From NCBI RefSeq assembly GCF_005747095.1, contig NZ_SWLG01000007.1, positions 1 to 64,000 of the forward strand: 64,000 bases of DNA, written 5' to 3'. How positions within the stretch are numbered: the stretch's first letter is position 1; each line of letters starts with the position of its first letter. This document shows, piece after piece, positions 25,602-35,362 of the stretch. The translations under genes and the position numbers were made by a program. The DNA is from Exobacillus caeni. Lineage in GTDB: Bacteria > Bacillota > Bacilli > Bacillales > Guptibacillaceae. The notes under the pieces are model-generated. The model saw only the letters and a list, made by a program, of their open reading frames with translations. It was not told the DNA's origin and searched no databases.

Positions 25602-27227
25602 TTACCCTCTTCGTTTTTCATGCATGTATTTCATCCATTTTTTCAATTTATAACTCGTTATCACGTACCCCACACCAGAGACAACCCCTACTCCTGCAGA
25701 TAACTGCAAAATCAGTTGATGCGATGTATAAATCCCCGCTCCAATCCCAAAAAGTCCAAGGAGCGCGATTTGATGTAACTGTTTCTTACGATTTTCATAT
25801 AACGTGAATTGAAACTGCCTTCGCTGCTCGGTTTCTTTTATATGCTCCAACTTTTGAGGGAACTTAAGAAATTCTGTAAAAGAATAAATCGTTTTGAATA
25901 TCGGTTGTGACTGTAACCAATACCAGATGAATGACCATCTGTTATTCCCCTGTTTTTTTAACCAATCCGCAAAAACCGGTTTTACTAATTCGATAATATC
26001 CTCATCCTCAGTGATCAGGAGCCGGATCATTCCTTCCGTCGTCATGAAAGACCGCCCTAAAAATACAAACCTTGTTGGGACTTGAATCGGAAGAGCTTGA
26101 ATCATATCGTTCATTTCTAATTTAAGCGAAATTAAATCCATTTCTTTTAATCGTGCAGGTTGGAATGACATTAATTCAGCCAGCAGCCTTTCCATCGTAC
26201 CGGGGTCTGCTTCAGGTAGCAAAAAGCCGAGTTTTGTAAAGTATTCTACCGCTTTCGTGTAATTCTTTGATAATAAACTTTCTATTAACCCTTGAAAATA
26301 GGAAGCATCTTTCTTAGTGATTTCCCCTGCCATTCCGAAATCTAACAAGATGATTTTTCCTTCCTTAGATACCAGTACGTTTCCTGAATGTGGATCCGCA
26401 TGAAATATACCGGGTTCAAGCCACTGAGGGAGAAACACTTCGATCAGGCGCTGCGCTAGTTCACGGTGGCTGATATCTAATTCATTCACGCAATCCCGGT
26501 CTGTCAGCTTTATCCCGTTCACCCACTCCATCACCAACACTCTGGGTGTACAAAGCTCGAAATAAACATCAGGAATTTTGACAACTTCTTCTTCTTTAAA
26601 ACGTTCCTTAAAAAATAGGAGCGTACTTTTTTCCTTTGAAAAATCGAGTTCCCGTTCAATGACTTCCTTTAATTCTTTATATAAAACCTCGAAATTTATA
26701 AAGCCTTTTGGTACTGGAACAAAATGCTGAACAAACCAAATAATAATCCGTAAAGAACGGAAATCAGTTTGTATGATAGATTGAATTTGAGGACGTTGAA
26801 CCTTAATGGCAACCGAATTACCATCTTTTAAAACACCCTTGTAGACTTCTCCTATAGAAGCAGAAGCTATTGCTTTTTTATCGATAGATAGTAAGTAGTT
26901 ATCAATGGGACCACCCCATTCTGTTTCAAGCGTTCTCTCAATCTCTTCCCATTCAGATGGAGGCACTTTATCAGTAAGATCTTGTATTTGGCGAATAAAT
27001 CCATCGGGAAGCAGATCCGCGCGAATGCTTAATAATTGTCCGATCTTAATAAGCAATCCTTCTAATTCAAATAACGTTTTTCGAAACCTCTTCCCTATTT
27101 TTTCCCACAACTTCTCCCAGTCAGCCTCAGGTTTTCTTCTGATTTTATACCAGTAAATTTGGATGAAGAATACAAATGCCATCGATAGTACCTTGAACAT
27201 CCTGTAAGATTTACTCTTTGAGCTCAT
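25602..27227 (-). CDS. UbiB/ABC1-family atypical kinase
   Basis: 541 aa. The ABC1/AarF motifs are in order: KIGQLLSIRADLLP (KxGQ), the Ala-rich loop AIASASIGEVYKG, VAIKVQRP, FHADPHSGNV and LLDFGMAG, and a C-terminal membrane region with two helices. UbiB proteins are protein-kinase-like ATPases needed for isoprenoid-quinone synthesis. Start at 27227 lacks a strong ribosome site. It lies alone, not in a menaquinone operon. Confidence 0.83.
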   Translation of the reverse strand: MSSKSKSYRMFKVLSMAFVFFIQIYWYKIRRKPEADWEKLWEKIGKRFRKTLFELEGLLIKIGQLLSIRADLLPDGFIRQIQDLTDKVPPSEWEEIERTLETEWGGPIDNYLLSIDKKAIASASIGEVYKGVLKDGNSVAIKVQRPQIQSIIQTDFRSLRIIIWFVQHFVPVPKGFINFEVLYKELKEVIERELDFSKEKSTLLFFKERFKEEEVVKIPDVYFELCTPRVLVMEWVNGIKLTDRDCVNELDISHRELAQRLIEVFLPQWLEPGIFHADPHSGNVLVSKEGKIILLDFGMAGEITKKDASYFQGLIESLLSKNYTKAVEYFTKLGFLLPEADPGTMERLLAELMSFQPARLKEMDLISLKLEMNDMIQALPIQVPTRFVFLGRSFMTTEGMIRLLITEDEDIIELVKPVFADWLKKQGNNRWSFIWYWLQSQPIFKTIYSFTEFLKFPQKLEHIKETEQRRQFQFTLYENRKKQLHQIALLGLFGIGAGIYTSHQLILQLSAGVGVVSGVGYVITSYKLKKWMKYMHEKRRG

Positions 27228-27371
27228 CGGTCGTCACTCATTTCTTTTTTTATAACACCTATTCTACAGTTTACTTCCTCCTTAGCGGAGAAACTGACCT
27301 TTCGTTTCATCAGGCCCATCATCAGAATACTATTTTTCCCGGTTTGATAACCTATATCATTAAAAGGGAGT

Positions 27372-27872
27372 TTAATAAATTTTTTCAGTTGAACAAGATT
27401 CTTCGGTTTTAATTCGCATGTACTCTGGAGGTTTTCTAAGCGCAAAATGTTTTTCGATAAACATAAGTACTTCATCATTTCCAGGCAATGAAACTTGTTC
27501 TAACGCCTCACTGAATGATAACCATCTATATTCGCTATGTTCATAATTCAATTTCACTATCTGATTCTCTTTAACAAACCCAACAAATACAGGGGCAACA
27601 TAAATATAGTTTTCTATAGGTGAATATATTTGATCAAACTTATTTGATGCGTATAAAGTTATGTTTGATAGTCCAGTTTCTTCTTTAACTTCTCTTAAAG
27701 CAGACTCCCAGGCCTTTTCACCTTTTTCAATACTTCCTCCAATATAACACCACACATCTTTTAGAACTGCAGTTGCTCTTTTTAAGAGTAAAACTTTGTA
27801 TTCATTTTCTATCTTCTTCAACAGCACAGTTGCAACACCTGTGCATCTTATTGGAACTTCATATCTATTCAA
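27372..27872 (-). CDS. Nudix hydrolase
   Basis: 166 aa. TTG at 27872 with GGAGG 6 bases upstream is taken, because a longer reading to 27953 would run through the terminator of the preceding gene. The Nudix box (GG, then about 5 residues, E, then REVKEETGL) spans about 62-85, with the catalytic Glu pair intact. Hydrolyses a nucleoside diphosphate linked to another moiety; substrate unknown. Between the lipoprotein gene and UbiB-like gene, all on the minus strand. Confidence 0.78.
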   Translation of the reverse strand: MNRYEVPIRCTGVATVLLKKIENEYKVLLLKRATAVLKDVWCYIGGSIEKGEKAWESALREVKEETGLSNITLYASNKFDQIYSPIENYIYVAPVFVGFVKENQIVKLNYEHSEYRWLSFSEALEQVSLPGNDEVLMFIEKHFALRKPPEYMRIKTEESCSTEKIY

Positions 27873-27913
27873 CCCAATCCTCCTCTTTAATCCTGCCCTA
27901 TAGCTCAATAAAA

Positions 27914-27941
27914 ATAGGAGCTGCCGCGAAACAACTCCTAT
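27914..27941 (-). terminator. terminator of LprI-like lipoprotein gene
   Basis: ATAGGAG and CTCCTAT pair on the minus strand, with a variable loop, followed by TTTTTATT. Confidence 0.8.
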
Positions 27942-27991
27942 CTTCCTCATCAACTTGCCCCGACTGTTTATGAATGTATTAATAAATAAAA

Positions 27992-28591
27992 TTATCTCAT
28001 ATATTTTTCAACTAATTCAAAGCATCTTTCTTCTGTGAGATCGTTCTCCACCGTTACATATTCTAATTGTTCCATGGTGCCGCCTTTGTATTTTAGGGAG
28101 GCTTCTTTTGCAGTATGATCTCGGTAATCTATCCATTCACGTTGTTCTTTTCTTAGTTGGTCCATCTCTTCAGCAGGAAGTTGGTTTATTAGGACTCCAT
28201 AAACCTCATTTAACAACCCATCCCAAACGTCGTATCTATCTCCTTCCACTTTTTTTAAAGCGTATGTCGTTTCATCTTCATTATTATTTCGTACCTTATC
28301 GATTTCTCTTTTAGTATCATTTAATTTCTTGAGATATTCTTCCTTCAAACTCTCTGTATGGTTGCTAGATAAGTCTTCTTGTTTTGCAAGATCATCGTTT
28401 GGTAAGTCTGCTTCATTTCCGTTAATATTATCGGTATCAAGAGAGTTATCTTTTGTATTTTGCCTTGCGTTATTATCTGGCGGCTGGTTGTCCAGCGTAA
28501 CCTTTGACTCGTCAGTTGAGTTTCCACATGAAGCCAATATAAGGAATACTGCTGTTAACATACCTACTAAAAATTTACGATTATTTTTCAT
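27992..28591 (-). CDS. lipoprotein with LprI-like DUF1311 domain
   Basis: 199 aa. The signal peptide ends in the lipobox LASC, so Cys22 is probably lipidated. A Asn/Asp-rich linker (23-75) leads to a helical DUF1311/LprI-like domain (about 80-199) whose C-terminus LRKEQREWIDYRD is typical of lysozyme-inhibitor-like proteins. The role on the outer face of the membrane, such as lysozyme or protease inhibition, is inferred. AAAGG precedes the ATG; own terminator. Confidence 0.78.
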   Translation of the reverse strand: MKNNRKFLVGMLTAVFLILASCGNSTDESKVTLDNQPPDNNARQNTKDNSLDTDNINGNEADLPNDDLAKQEDLSSNHTESLKEEYLKKLNDTKREIDKVRNNNEDETTYALKKVEGDRYDVWDGLLNEVYGVLINQLPAEEMDQLRKEQREWIDYRDHTAKEASLKYKGGTMEQLEYVTVENDLTEERCFELVEKYMR

Positions 28592-28711
28592 ATAAAATAC
28601 CTTTCTTCATCATTGATCAAGTTTTTAGGATGTTCTTTATTATTCATCGATTCCTTTTCTATGACGAATCAGAAAAGACAAAAGTTTCATTTATTCTTTA
28701 CTTCAGATAAA

Positions 28712-28738
28712 AATCCCCTGGCCATATGCCAGGGGATT
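28712..28738 (-). terminator. terminator of 50-aa membrane peptide gene
   Basis: AATCCCCTGGC and GCCAGGGGATT pair around CATATG, with TTTTTAT on the minus strand. Confidence 0.88.
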
Positions 28739-28742
28739 AAAT

Positions 28743-28895
28743 TTATAACAGGAAGGTTTTTTCTGCAATTACCACTAGTATTCCTAAAAGGGCGATTGAA
28801 TAGTTAAATATCCAATTGTTTTCAGTACTTACCTCTTCTGGAATCGAAAGTTTATCAAAGGCTTTTCTACGGAGTTTCGTTTCAAAGAATACCAT
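28743..28895 (-). CDS. 50-aa single-helix membrane peptide
   Basis: Short ORF with AAGGA 8 bases before the ATG and a strong terminator 5 bases after the stop. The N-terminal half is basic and polar (KLRRKAFDKL) and the C-terminal half is a hydrophobic helix (about 31-45) ending AEKTFLL. No known family. The 3' end of the gene (bases 28745-28767) recurs at 28986-29007, pointing to a partial local duplication. Confidence 0.65.
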   Translation of the reverse strand: MVFFETKLRRKAFDKLSIPEEVSTENNWIFNYSIALLGILVVIAEKTFLL

Positions 28896-28985
28896 AAAAG
28901 AGTCCTTCTTTCTATTATGTAATCGCTTTCATTGGAAACATAATAACACGGAAGACTAATTTAATCAAATATTCTGTTTATTTAA

Positions 28986-29007
28986 AATAACAGGAAGGTT
29001 TTTTCTG
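28986..29007. repeat. partial copy of the 50-aa peptide gene 3' end
   Basis: ATAACAGGAAGGTTTTTTCT occurs at both 28746-28765 and 28987-29006. The second copy has no ORF of the same type, so it looks like a decayed duplicate. Confidence 0.55.
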
Positions 29008-29089
29008 AAGTATGGTGGAGTATGGCAAGGATAACAATTTCATTTCCTTGAATCTAATTTAGAAATTTTCTTTTAATTACTGGTTTATT

Positions 29090-29374
29090 TTACTGCTTTT
29101 TAATGCCGTATTCTGGATAATACTCTTCAAATAGAATCTTTTCAGGTTCAATCTGAAGGTCCTCTAATTTTGTTTTCACGTCTTTCTTCCGGAGCAGGAT
29201 CCGGAAAATACGTTTGACTAGCTCCTTATTTTCTTTCAGTTCTTTATCAAACGATAGGAATACCCAATTTTGTTCTATCTGCTTAAGTAAAAATGTAAAC
29301 AAACGACCATTAAACACTACTGCAAAACGAATTTCTTTATCTGAAGTAACTTCAAAAAGAACTTTGTGACCCAA
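29090..29374 (-). CDS. small protein of a two-member paralogous family (94 aa)
   Basis: Paralogue of the 89-aa protein at 13890-14159. Conserved parts are EIRFAVVFNGRLFTFLLKQ (near 14-32) and SFDKELKENKEL. TTG start at 29374 behind GGAGGG. No membrane segment or cysteine. Function unknown; the occurrence of two scattered copies suggests independent duplication rather than an operon role. Confidence 0.72.
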   Translation of the reverse strand: MGHKVLFEVTSDKEIRFAVVFNGRLFTFLLKQIEQNWVFLSFDKELKENKELVKRIFRILLRKKDVKTKLEDLQIEPEKILFEEYYPEYGIKKQ

Positions 29375-29482
29375 TTAACTTCCCTCCGTATTCTTTTCTA
29401 TTCTTCAAACTCTACTGTTGTAACTTGGAAATAATGAAAGGGAAAACCACAGCTTTTGTTTCTCCCAATGGAGTTGATAATT

Positions 29483-29782
29483 ATGAGGGTACCGCCTGGT
29501 TTTAATAGGCAATATAAGAATGGACTTGATGAAGAAACGATTCAATATGCCTCAAAACGCTACCATCCTCCCAGTGTTACAGCAAGGAGATCCTTTGTCT
29601 TCGGAGCTAGTTGGCCAAATGAGACAATTCGATATCATTATAATTTCGCAACAATATTCTTCACAGATTCCACTAGAAAAATTGTGTTCCGTATTCTAAA
29701 CCACATGCAAAACCAGGTGCATACGGAGCTAAAAAGTAATACCTGGCAAAATGTTCAAGGTATAATCCGATCGCAGGTCTAA
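29483..29782 (+). CDS. doubtful hypothetical ORF, 99 aa
   Basis: The ORF begins with ATG at 29483 after TGGAG. The protein has mixed composition with aromatic residues (RYHYNFATIFF). I do not recognise it, and it could be a pseudogene fragment or a random ORF. Its start lies about 110 bases from the divergent paralogue gene. Confidence 0.3.
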   Translation: MRVPPGFNRQYKNGLDEETIQYASKRYHPPSVTARRSFVFGASWPNETIRYHYNFATIFFTDSTRKIVFRILNHMQNQVHTELKSNTWQNVQGIIRSQV

Positions 29783-29839
29783 TAGATCAGGAATTACACG
29801 TTCTCTAACATTATTCAACACGTTCAACCATCGCTTACA

Positions 29840-30022
29840 CTATATTCTTTCACCATTCTTTTGCTTTTCTATAAATTCAGCTAAATCTGCCTTTTTCACT
29901 CTCCAGTGTCTTCCAACTTTAAAACCGGGAATTTTCCCTTCCTGGACTAATTTGTAAGTGGTCATCTCACTGATTTGAAGATAATCTGCCACCTGTGAAA
30001 TAGTAAGAATTTCGCGTTCCAC
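29840..30022 (-). CDS. excisionase-like winged-helix DNA-binding protein, 60 aa
   Basis: 60 aa of the MerR/excisionase HTH_17 type: LTISQVADYLQISEMTTYKLVQ and KIPGFKVGRHWRVKK match the helix-turn-helix and wing. GTG start behind AAAGGAG. Such proteins occur as prophage excisionases and as stand-alone regulators. No integrase or attachment site is nearby, so it is probably a leftover or a chromosomal regulator. It is divergent from prfC, 186 bases apart. Confidence 0.75.
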   Translation of the reverse strand: MEREILTISQVADYLQISEMTTYKLVQEGKIPGFKVGRHWRVKKADLAEFIEKQKNGERI

Positions 30023-30207
30023 TTGAAGCGCTCCTTTCGTATGCTTCCGCTTTCCCTTATTACTTTAACGTAAAAAGATTTAACGTTCAACAGATTATAT
30101 TTAATTATAATAGATTATAATAAAGTTTAAAATATTTATCAGTATTATTTTACATCATATTAAACTTATGTTATCTTTTGTTTGAATTTAAATGAAAGGA
30201 CACCAAT

Positions 30208-31782
30208 ATGGAAAAAGATAAAAGATTAGAGACCGAAATCAATAAGCGGCGTACATTTGCTATTATTTCCCATCCGGATGCGGGTAAAACAACACTTACT
30301 GAAAAGCTGTTATATTTAGGAGGAGCAATACGGTCCACTGGTACAGTAAAGTCTCGTAAATCGGCTAAGTTTGCTACATCGGATTGGATGGAGATCGAAA
30401 AACAACGTGGAATTTCTGTGACTTCAAGTGTGATGCAGTTTTCTTATCAGGATCACTATATCAATATATTAGATACTCCAGGGCATGAAGACTTTAGTGA
30501 AGATACCTACCGAACTCTCCTGGCTGTAGATAGCGTCGTTATGATCATAGATGCTGCTAAAGGAGTAGAAGCACAGACGAAGAAGCTCTTTAAGGTGTGC
30601 AGCGACCAGGGAATACCCATTTTCACCTTTGTTAACAAGATGGACCGAAACGGAAGAGAACCGCTGGAACTTCTGGAAGAAATCGAAGAAGTACTGGGTA
30701 TTGAATCGTATCCGATGAATTGGCCGCTGGGAATGGGCCAAAACTTTAAAGGAGTCTACGACAGACAGTTAGAACAAATTGAATTTTACGAAACAAAAGA
30801 TAAAGAACAAATGTTAAAGTTAGAAAAGATAAACAATTTAAATATTGAAAAGGTAATTGGAAAAGAAATGTTCAGCCAACTTCATGAAGAAATTTCACTA
30901 TTAAATGAAGCTGGAAATACGTATAAGAAAGACGCCATCCAACAAGGGAAACAAACACCAGTATTTTTTGGAAGTGCTATCACCAGTTTTGGTGTCCCCT
31001 CTTTCCTCGATCATTTTATTCGATTAGCTCCGCCCCCCTCTTCTAGAGAAAGCTCTAAAGGAATAGTAAAACCTGATAAGGAGATTTTTTCAGGATTTGT
31101 GTTCAAAATACAGGCAAATATGAATCCAGCTCATCGAGACCGAATTGCTTTCTTGAGAGTTTGCTCTGGTAAATTTGAAAAAGGGATGGAAGCATGGCTT
31201 GAGCGTACAAATAAAAGTATGAAGTTATCACAGGGACAACAGTTTTTCGCTTCCGAAAGGGGAAATATCGACATAGCCTATCCTGGTGACATCGTAGGGC
31301 TCTATGATCCAGGAACCTACCAGATCGGGGATACATTGTGCGGTTCAAAAGATACGTTTTCATATGGAGACTTACCGCAGTTCTCTCCAGAACATTTTGC
31401 TAAAGTACGCGCTAAAAAGGCGTTAAAACAAAAACACTTTCATAAAGGGATAAAACAGTTGTCAGAAGAAGGGGCTGTCCAGGTTTATCGAACGGCAAAG
31501 TGGGATGAAACGGTGCTCGGTGTGGTCGGGATGCTTCAGTTTGAAATATTTGAATACCGAATGAAGCATGAATACGGCGTAGAAATACAGTTTGATTCTC
31601 TCCCACACCAGTATGCTAGATGGACTTCTAGTGAGGACATCGAATCAAAAACAAAAGGATCCTCTAATCTGTTGTTGGTTTATGATCAAAATGAGCTGCC
31701 TGTTATATTATTTGAAAACAACTTCGCATTACGATGGTTCAAAGACAAAAACCCGGATGTGCAGTTAAGAGAGTCCCGGTGA
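30208..31782 (+). CDS. prfC: peptide chain release factor 3 (RF3)
   Basis: 524 aa, full length. Translational GTPase with G1 HPDAGKTT (22-29), the switch region GISVTSSVMQF, G3 DTPGHEDF and G4 NKMD. The RF3-specific C-terminal domains are present, including GVVGMLQFEIFEYRMKHEYGV. RF3 frees RF1/RF2 from the ribosome after termination. B. subtilis 168 lacks RF3, so its presence sets this organism apart from that species. AAAGGACACC precedes the ATG. A 53-aa gene follows after 14 bases. Confidence 0.93.
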   Translation: MEKDKRLETEINKRRTFAIISHPDAGKTTLTEKLLYLGGAIRSTGTVKSRKSAKFATSDWMEIEKQRGISVTSSVMQFSYQDHYINILDTPGHEDFSEDTYRTLLAVDSVVMIIDAAKGVEAQTKKLFKVCSDQGIPIFTFVNKMDRNGREPLELLEEIEEVLGIESYPMNWPLGMGQNFKGVYDRQLEQIEFYETKDKEQMLKLEKINNLNIEKVIGKEMFSQLHEEISLLNEAGNTYKKDAIQQGKQTPVFFGSAITSFGVPSFLDHFIRLAPPPSSRESSKGIVKPDKEIFSGFVFKIQANMNPAHRDRIAFLRVCSGKFEKGMEAWLERTNKSMKLSQGQQFFASERGNIDIAYPGDIVGLYDPGTYQIGDTLCGSKDTFSYGDLPQFSPEHFAKVRAKKALKQKHFHKGIKQLSEEGAVQVYRTAKWDETVLGVVGMLQFEIFEYRMKHEYGVEIQFDSLPHQYARWTSSEDIESKTKGSSNLLLVYDQNELPVILFENNFALRWFKDKNPDVQLRESR

Positions 31783-31796
31783 AAGGAGTGGTCTCT

Positions 31797-31958
31797 ATGA
31801 CTGATAGGTATGGTTCACTGACTGAAGAAGAGACTCGTGAACTCAAAGGGTTACAAAAGGAGCTTGGAACCATCGGGAATCTTGAAGAATTTAAAAAGTG
31901 TTATCCGCGGTTCGTTATCTTGTCAGAAAAAGCGAAGCTAACAGAAGAACATCTTTAG
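31797..31958 (+). CDS. 53-aa protein co-transcribed with prfC
   Basis: ATG at 31797 with AAAGGAG 10 bases upstream, 14 bases after the prfC stop. Helical, acidic/basic mix (SLTEEETRELKGL, EEFKKCYP, EKAKLTEEHL), one cysteine. I do not recognise the family. The tight spacing to prfC indicates translation from the same mRNA. Confidence 0.65.
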   Translation: MTDRYGSLTEEETRELKGLQKELGTIGNLEEFKKCYPRFVILSEKAKLTEEHL

Positions 31959-32066
31959 CATCACCAGGAATGCGAAAAGAATAATCGCGGTCGGCCGTTC
32001 ACTACGTCGCACTTATCGCTTTTGTGCAAATAAAACACTCTTTTAAAAAAGAACGTTATAAAAAAG

Positions 32067-32123
32067 AAAATCCGAACTATGATTCAAAATTCTTTAAAAG
32101 AATTCGAATTAGTTCGGATTTTT
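32067..32123. terminator. bidirectional terminator between prfC operon and SulP gene
   Basis: AAAATCCGAACTA pairs with TAGTTCGGATTTTT. An inner AATTC/GAATT adds pairing. A run on one side, T run on the other. Confidence 0.8.
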
Positions 32124-32161
32124 CTTTAGCTTAATTATTTTTGTTCCAGCCTCATCATTTC

Positions 32162-33634
32162 TTAATGGGCACTTACTTTTTTAGTCTGTTTGTCGTGTAC
32201 CGCTAGATTCTTAATGAGTACAGAACTCTCTTTGTTCACTCCGATAAGCTTTACATCTATATCACGGTCTTTAAACTTCATCACAACTTTATCCAGCGCT
32301 CCGACTGCCGAATCGTCCCAAAGATGGGCACTAGTTAAATCGATTTCAACTGCTTTAACGTCTTCAGTATAATCGAAACTTGCAACAAAGTCTGTTACAG
32401 ATGCAAAGAATAGTTGTCCATCAACCTGGTAGATTCTTTTACCGTGAACTTCATCAAGATAACTCTTAACATGAACTTTAGATATTTTTGCTGCAAAGAA
32501 GACCGCACTTAAAATGATTCCCGCGAATACCCCTTTAGAAAGGTCATGTGTCGCTACAACAGTTACTACTGTTACAACCATCACTAACGCGTCTGACTTA
32601 GGCATTTTATGAAGTGTTGTTAACGAAGACCAATCGAAGGTTCCGATCGATACCATGATCATGACCCCAACGAGCGCTGCCATCGGTATCATAACAAGTA
32701 CATTATTCAACACGATGATTAAGAGCAGCAAAAAGATACCGGCTACTAATGTGGAAAGACGTCCTCTCCCACCAGATTTTACGTTGATAACTGATTGTCC
32801 AATCATCGCACAACCAGCCATCCCACCAAAGAATCCAGTAACGATGTTAGCGATTCCCTGTCCTCTTGATTCCCTATCCTTATTACTCTCTGTATTTGTC
32901 ATATCATCAACAATTTGGGAAGTTAATAGCGATTCTAGCAAACCTACCATTGCTAATGCTAGAGAATAAGGAAAAATAATCTTTAAGGTTTCCAGATTCA
33001 ACGGAATATCTGGAATTAAAAAGACGGGTAGAGTCTGAGTAAGTTCCCCCATATCCCCAACTGTCCTCACATTACTTCCCGTAAATACCGCGACGATCGT
33101 TATGACAATAATTGCGATCAACGGGGAAGGAACTGCTTTTGTGAAGCGTGGTAAAATATATATGATTGCCAGCGCTCCAGCGACCATCGCATACATTTCC
33201 CAGGATTCTCCTGCGAAATGCGGAAGTTGGGCTGTGAAAATCAGAATTCCCAGGGCATTTACGAAACCTACCATAACCGACCGTGGCACGAACTTCATAA
33301 ACCTTGCTAACTTAAACACACCAAACAAAATTTGGAGGATACCGGTTAAAATCGTAGCTGCAAATAAGTATTGCAAGCCATGATCTGCAACCAGTGTTAC
33401 CATTAGAAGGGCCATTGCCCCTGTAGCAGCTGAAATCATGCCCGGCCTACCACCTACGAATGAAATAACAACTGCCATACTAAAGGAAGCATACAACCCA
33501 ATCATCGGATCCACACCAGCGATGATTGAAAAAGCGATTGCTTCCGGAATCAATGCCAATCCTACTACCAAACCAGCTAGAACATCATTTTTAATGTTCC
33601 CAAACCATATTTTTTTAATTGAAGCTAAATTCAA
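32162..33634 (-). CDS. SulP-family anion transporter with STAS domain
   Basis: 490 aa. About 10-12 membrane helices with the SulP signature [28 protein letters not shown] near residues 21-48, and a C-terminal STAS domain (about 380-490, [16 protein letters not shown]). SulP proteins carry sulfate, bicarbonate or other inorganic anions; B. subtilis YvdB is the closest known type. No carbonic anhydrase neighbour, so substrate open. TTG start behind GGAGAGGTG. Confidence 0.88.
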   Translation of the reverse strand: MNLASIKKIWFGNIKNDVLAGLVVGLALIPEAIAFSIIAGVDPMIGLYASFSMAVVISFVGGRPGMISAATGAMALLMVTLVADHGLQYLFAATILTGILQILFGVFKLARFMKFVPRSVMVGFVNALGILIFTAQLPHFAGESWEMYAMVAGALAIIYILPRFTKAVPSPLIAIIVITIVAVFTGSNVRTVGDMGELTQTLPVFLIPDIPLNLETLKIIFPYSLALAMVGLLESLLTSQIVDDMTNTESNKDRESRGQGIANIVTGFFGGMAGCAMIGQSVINVKSGGRGRLSTLVAGIFLLLLIIVLNNVLVMIPMAALVGVMIMVSIGTFDWSSLTTLHKMPKSDALVMVVTVVTVVATHDLSKGVFAGIILSAVFFAAKISKVHVKSYLDEVHGKRIYQVDGQLFFASVTDFVASFDYTEDVKAVEIDLTSAHLWDDSAVGALDKVVMKFKDRDIDVKLIGVNKESSVLIKNLAVHDKQTKKVSAH

Positions 33635-34012
33635 ATCTGCACCTCTCCTATGTTTTTATTTTAATGACTTTCAACTCTCATGAAAGTCGGGACCGTTTTG
33701 AACAAGAAGAATTGTAGCACGATTGCCATTAAATGCAAACTTAAATGTAAGCGTACGTCATTTTGTTTTTGCTCTTTTTTTCTACCATTTACTTAATTAA
33801 TCTACACTTTTCGTAAATAACAAAAAATCTATTATTAAAAACTTCTTACTCCTTACCAAAGATTTTAGGGAATGCTTATAAACAAAAAATGGATTGAATA
33901 GAATAAATAGGCATGTTTTTATTAATACACTCACCGGCAATGATATAATTTATTTATACATCAGTTGATTTCCTTCAGCACCCTATTATAGAGGAACAGG
34001 AGGATTTAAAAT
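33635..34012. other. 378-base intergenic region between divergent genes
   Basis: AT-rich. It holds the promoters of the SulP and YitT-type genes; GATATAATTTAT near 33941 may be the -10 for the latter. AGGAGG at 33999-34004 is the ribosome site. No ORF, repeat or RNA motif is visible. Confidence 0.45.
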
Positions 34013-34912
34013 TTGAACGATGAATCGATAAAGCAGCAAATACAACACGAAATAAGGCATCAGAAGCTTAGCAAGAAGACGTTCATAAAACGAACATTAT
34101 TTATATTCATCGGTGCGATTTTAATGGCATTGGGAATTGAAGTGTTCCTTGTCCCAAACAGTATTATGGACGGCGGAATCGTTGGTATTTCTATTATTTT
34201 ATATAGTCTGACTGGAACAAAGCTTGGTATATTTATCTTTGTCTTGAACATTCCATTTTTCTATTTGGGTTATAAGCAAATCGGAAAGACTTTTGCGGTT
34301 TCTACCCTGTTTGGTATTACTGTATTATCCATTACAACCAGCTCTCTTCATCACGTAGCAGCATTTACAGACGATATGTTGTTAGCCACTGTGTTTGGCG
34401 GAATTGTGCTGGGTAGTGGAGTAGGATTAGTAATACGCTATGGTGGAGCGTTGGATGGCAGTGAAATTCTGGCTATCTTGTTAAACAAAAAGTTTCCGTT
34501 TTCTGTCGGGGAATTCATTATGGTCTTTAATATTTTCATTTTTGGATGGGGCGGATTTGTCCTTGGATGGGACCGTGCAATGTATTCGATTCTCGCTTAT
34601 GTAATTGCATTTAAAACGATCGATATTGTTATCGATGGTTTCGATGAATCCAAATCCGCCTGGATAATCAGTGATAAAGCACAGGAAATCGGGGATGCTG
34701 TCTTAGCCCGCTTAGGACGCGGTGTTACCTACCTCAGAGGAGAGGGCGGCTATTCGGGGGATGACAAGAAAGTGATCTTTTGTATTGTGACCAGACTTGA
34801 GGAAGCAAAGTTAAAGTCAATCGTTGAAGAAATGGATTCATCTGCCTTTTTGGCTGTTGCTGATATCAACGAGGTTCGTGGTGGAAGGTTTAAGAAAAGG
34901 GACATTCATTAA
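34013..34912 (+). CDS. YitT-family membrane protein
   Basis: 299 aa. About five to six membrane helices (YitT/DUF161 type, DGGIVGISIILYSLTG, RYGGALDGSEILAI) and a soluble C-terminal DUF2179 domain. TTG start at 34013 behind AGGAGG. Members are widespread in Bacillus, with unknown function; some are suggested to act in ion or small-solute transport. The gene converges on a small unknown gene. Confidence 0.85.
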   Translation: MNDESIKQQIQHEIRHQKLSKKTFIKRTLFIFIGAILMALGIEVFLVPNSIMDGGIVGISIILYSLTGTKLGIFIFVLNIPFFYLGYKQIGKTFAVSTLFGITVLSITTSSLHHVAAFTDDMLLATVFGGIVLGSGVGLVIRYGGALDGSEILAILLNKKFPFSVGEFIMVFNIFIFGWGGFVLGWDRAMYSILAYVIAFKTIDIVIDGFDESKSAWIISDKAQEIGDAVLARLGRGVTYLRGEGGYSGDDKKVIFCIVTRLEEAKLKSIVEEMDSSAFLAVADINEVRGGRFKKRDIH

Positions 34913-34916
34913 GGGA

Positions 34917-34966
34917 AAAAGCATATCCTCTTACCAAACCCGGGGTTGGTAAAAGGATATGCTTTT
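34917..34966. terminator. bidirectional terminator after YitT gene
   Basis: AAAAAGCATATCCT pairs with AGGATATGCTTTT, with an inner ACCAACCC/GGGTTGGT pairing. Serves the convergent genes at 34912 and 35018. Confidence 0.85.
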
Positions 34967-35017
34967 ATAAATTTTGCTTATAATTACCAAGTACCTTTCA
35001 TCACTTTCTGATTATAC

Positions 35018-35281
35018 TCACTTTTCAACTAACACGTTCCCTTCGCTATCTAAAATTTCATAATGAAGATATTGAAAGCTGTTAGAAACATCCTGTGGTA
35101 TTTTTTGATACACAACATCTTTTTCATTTATATTTGCAGTCGATGTATAAAGGAGGTTATTACTTTTATCCTCTAAAGAATAGTGTACGAACTTTGCATT
35201 TGGATAATTAAACACTCCTCCCCAAAAAGCACTTAGTGAACTTTCTCCAAATTGTCGTGTTGATATTCCTATTGCATCCAT
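35018..35281 (-). CDS. hypothetical protein, 87 aa (possibly N-terminally truncated)
   Basis: ORF of 87 aa without a visible ribosome site before the ATG at 35281. It has a beta-rich look (LLYTSTANINEKDVVY, LHYEILDSEGNVLVEK). Function unknown. The absence of an initiation site and its abrupt start suggest a shortened remnant, although it ends at a shared terminator. Confidence 0.5.
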   Translation of the reverse strand: MDAIGISTRQFGESSLSAFWGGVFNYPNAKFVHYSLEDKSNNLLYTSTANINEKDVVYQKIPQDVSNSFQYLHYEILDSEGNVLVEK

Positions 35282-35362
35282 AGACGATTAAGAAACAACC
35301 AGGTTTCACAATCTATTAATTCTTCTTGATATCTTGAGGATGATTTTTTGTTGTTTTAAATG

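Noticed and set aside
27873-27953. N-terminal extension of the Nudix protein
   Set aside because: It overlaps the terminator of the preceding gene; the TTG at 27872 has GGAGG at the right distance.
29840-30022. Prophage remnant indicated by the excisionase-like protein
   Set aside because: No integrase, attachment site or phage gene is visible; single HTH_17 proteins are common chromosomal regulators.
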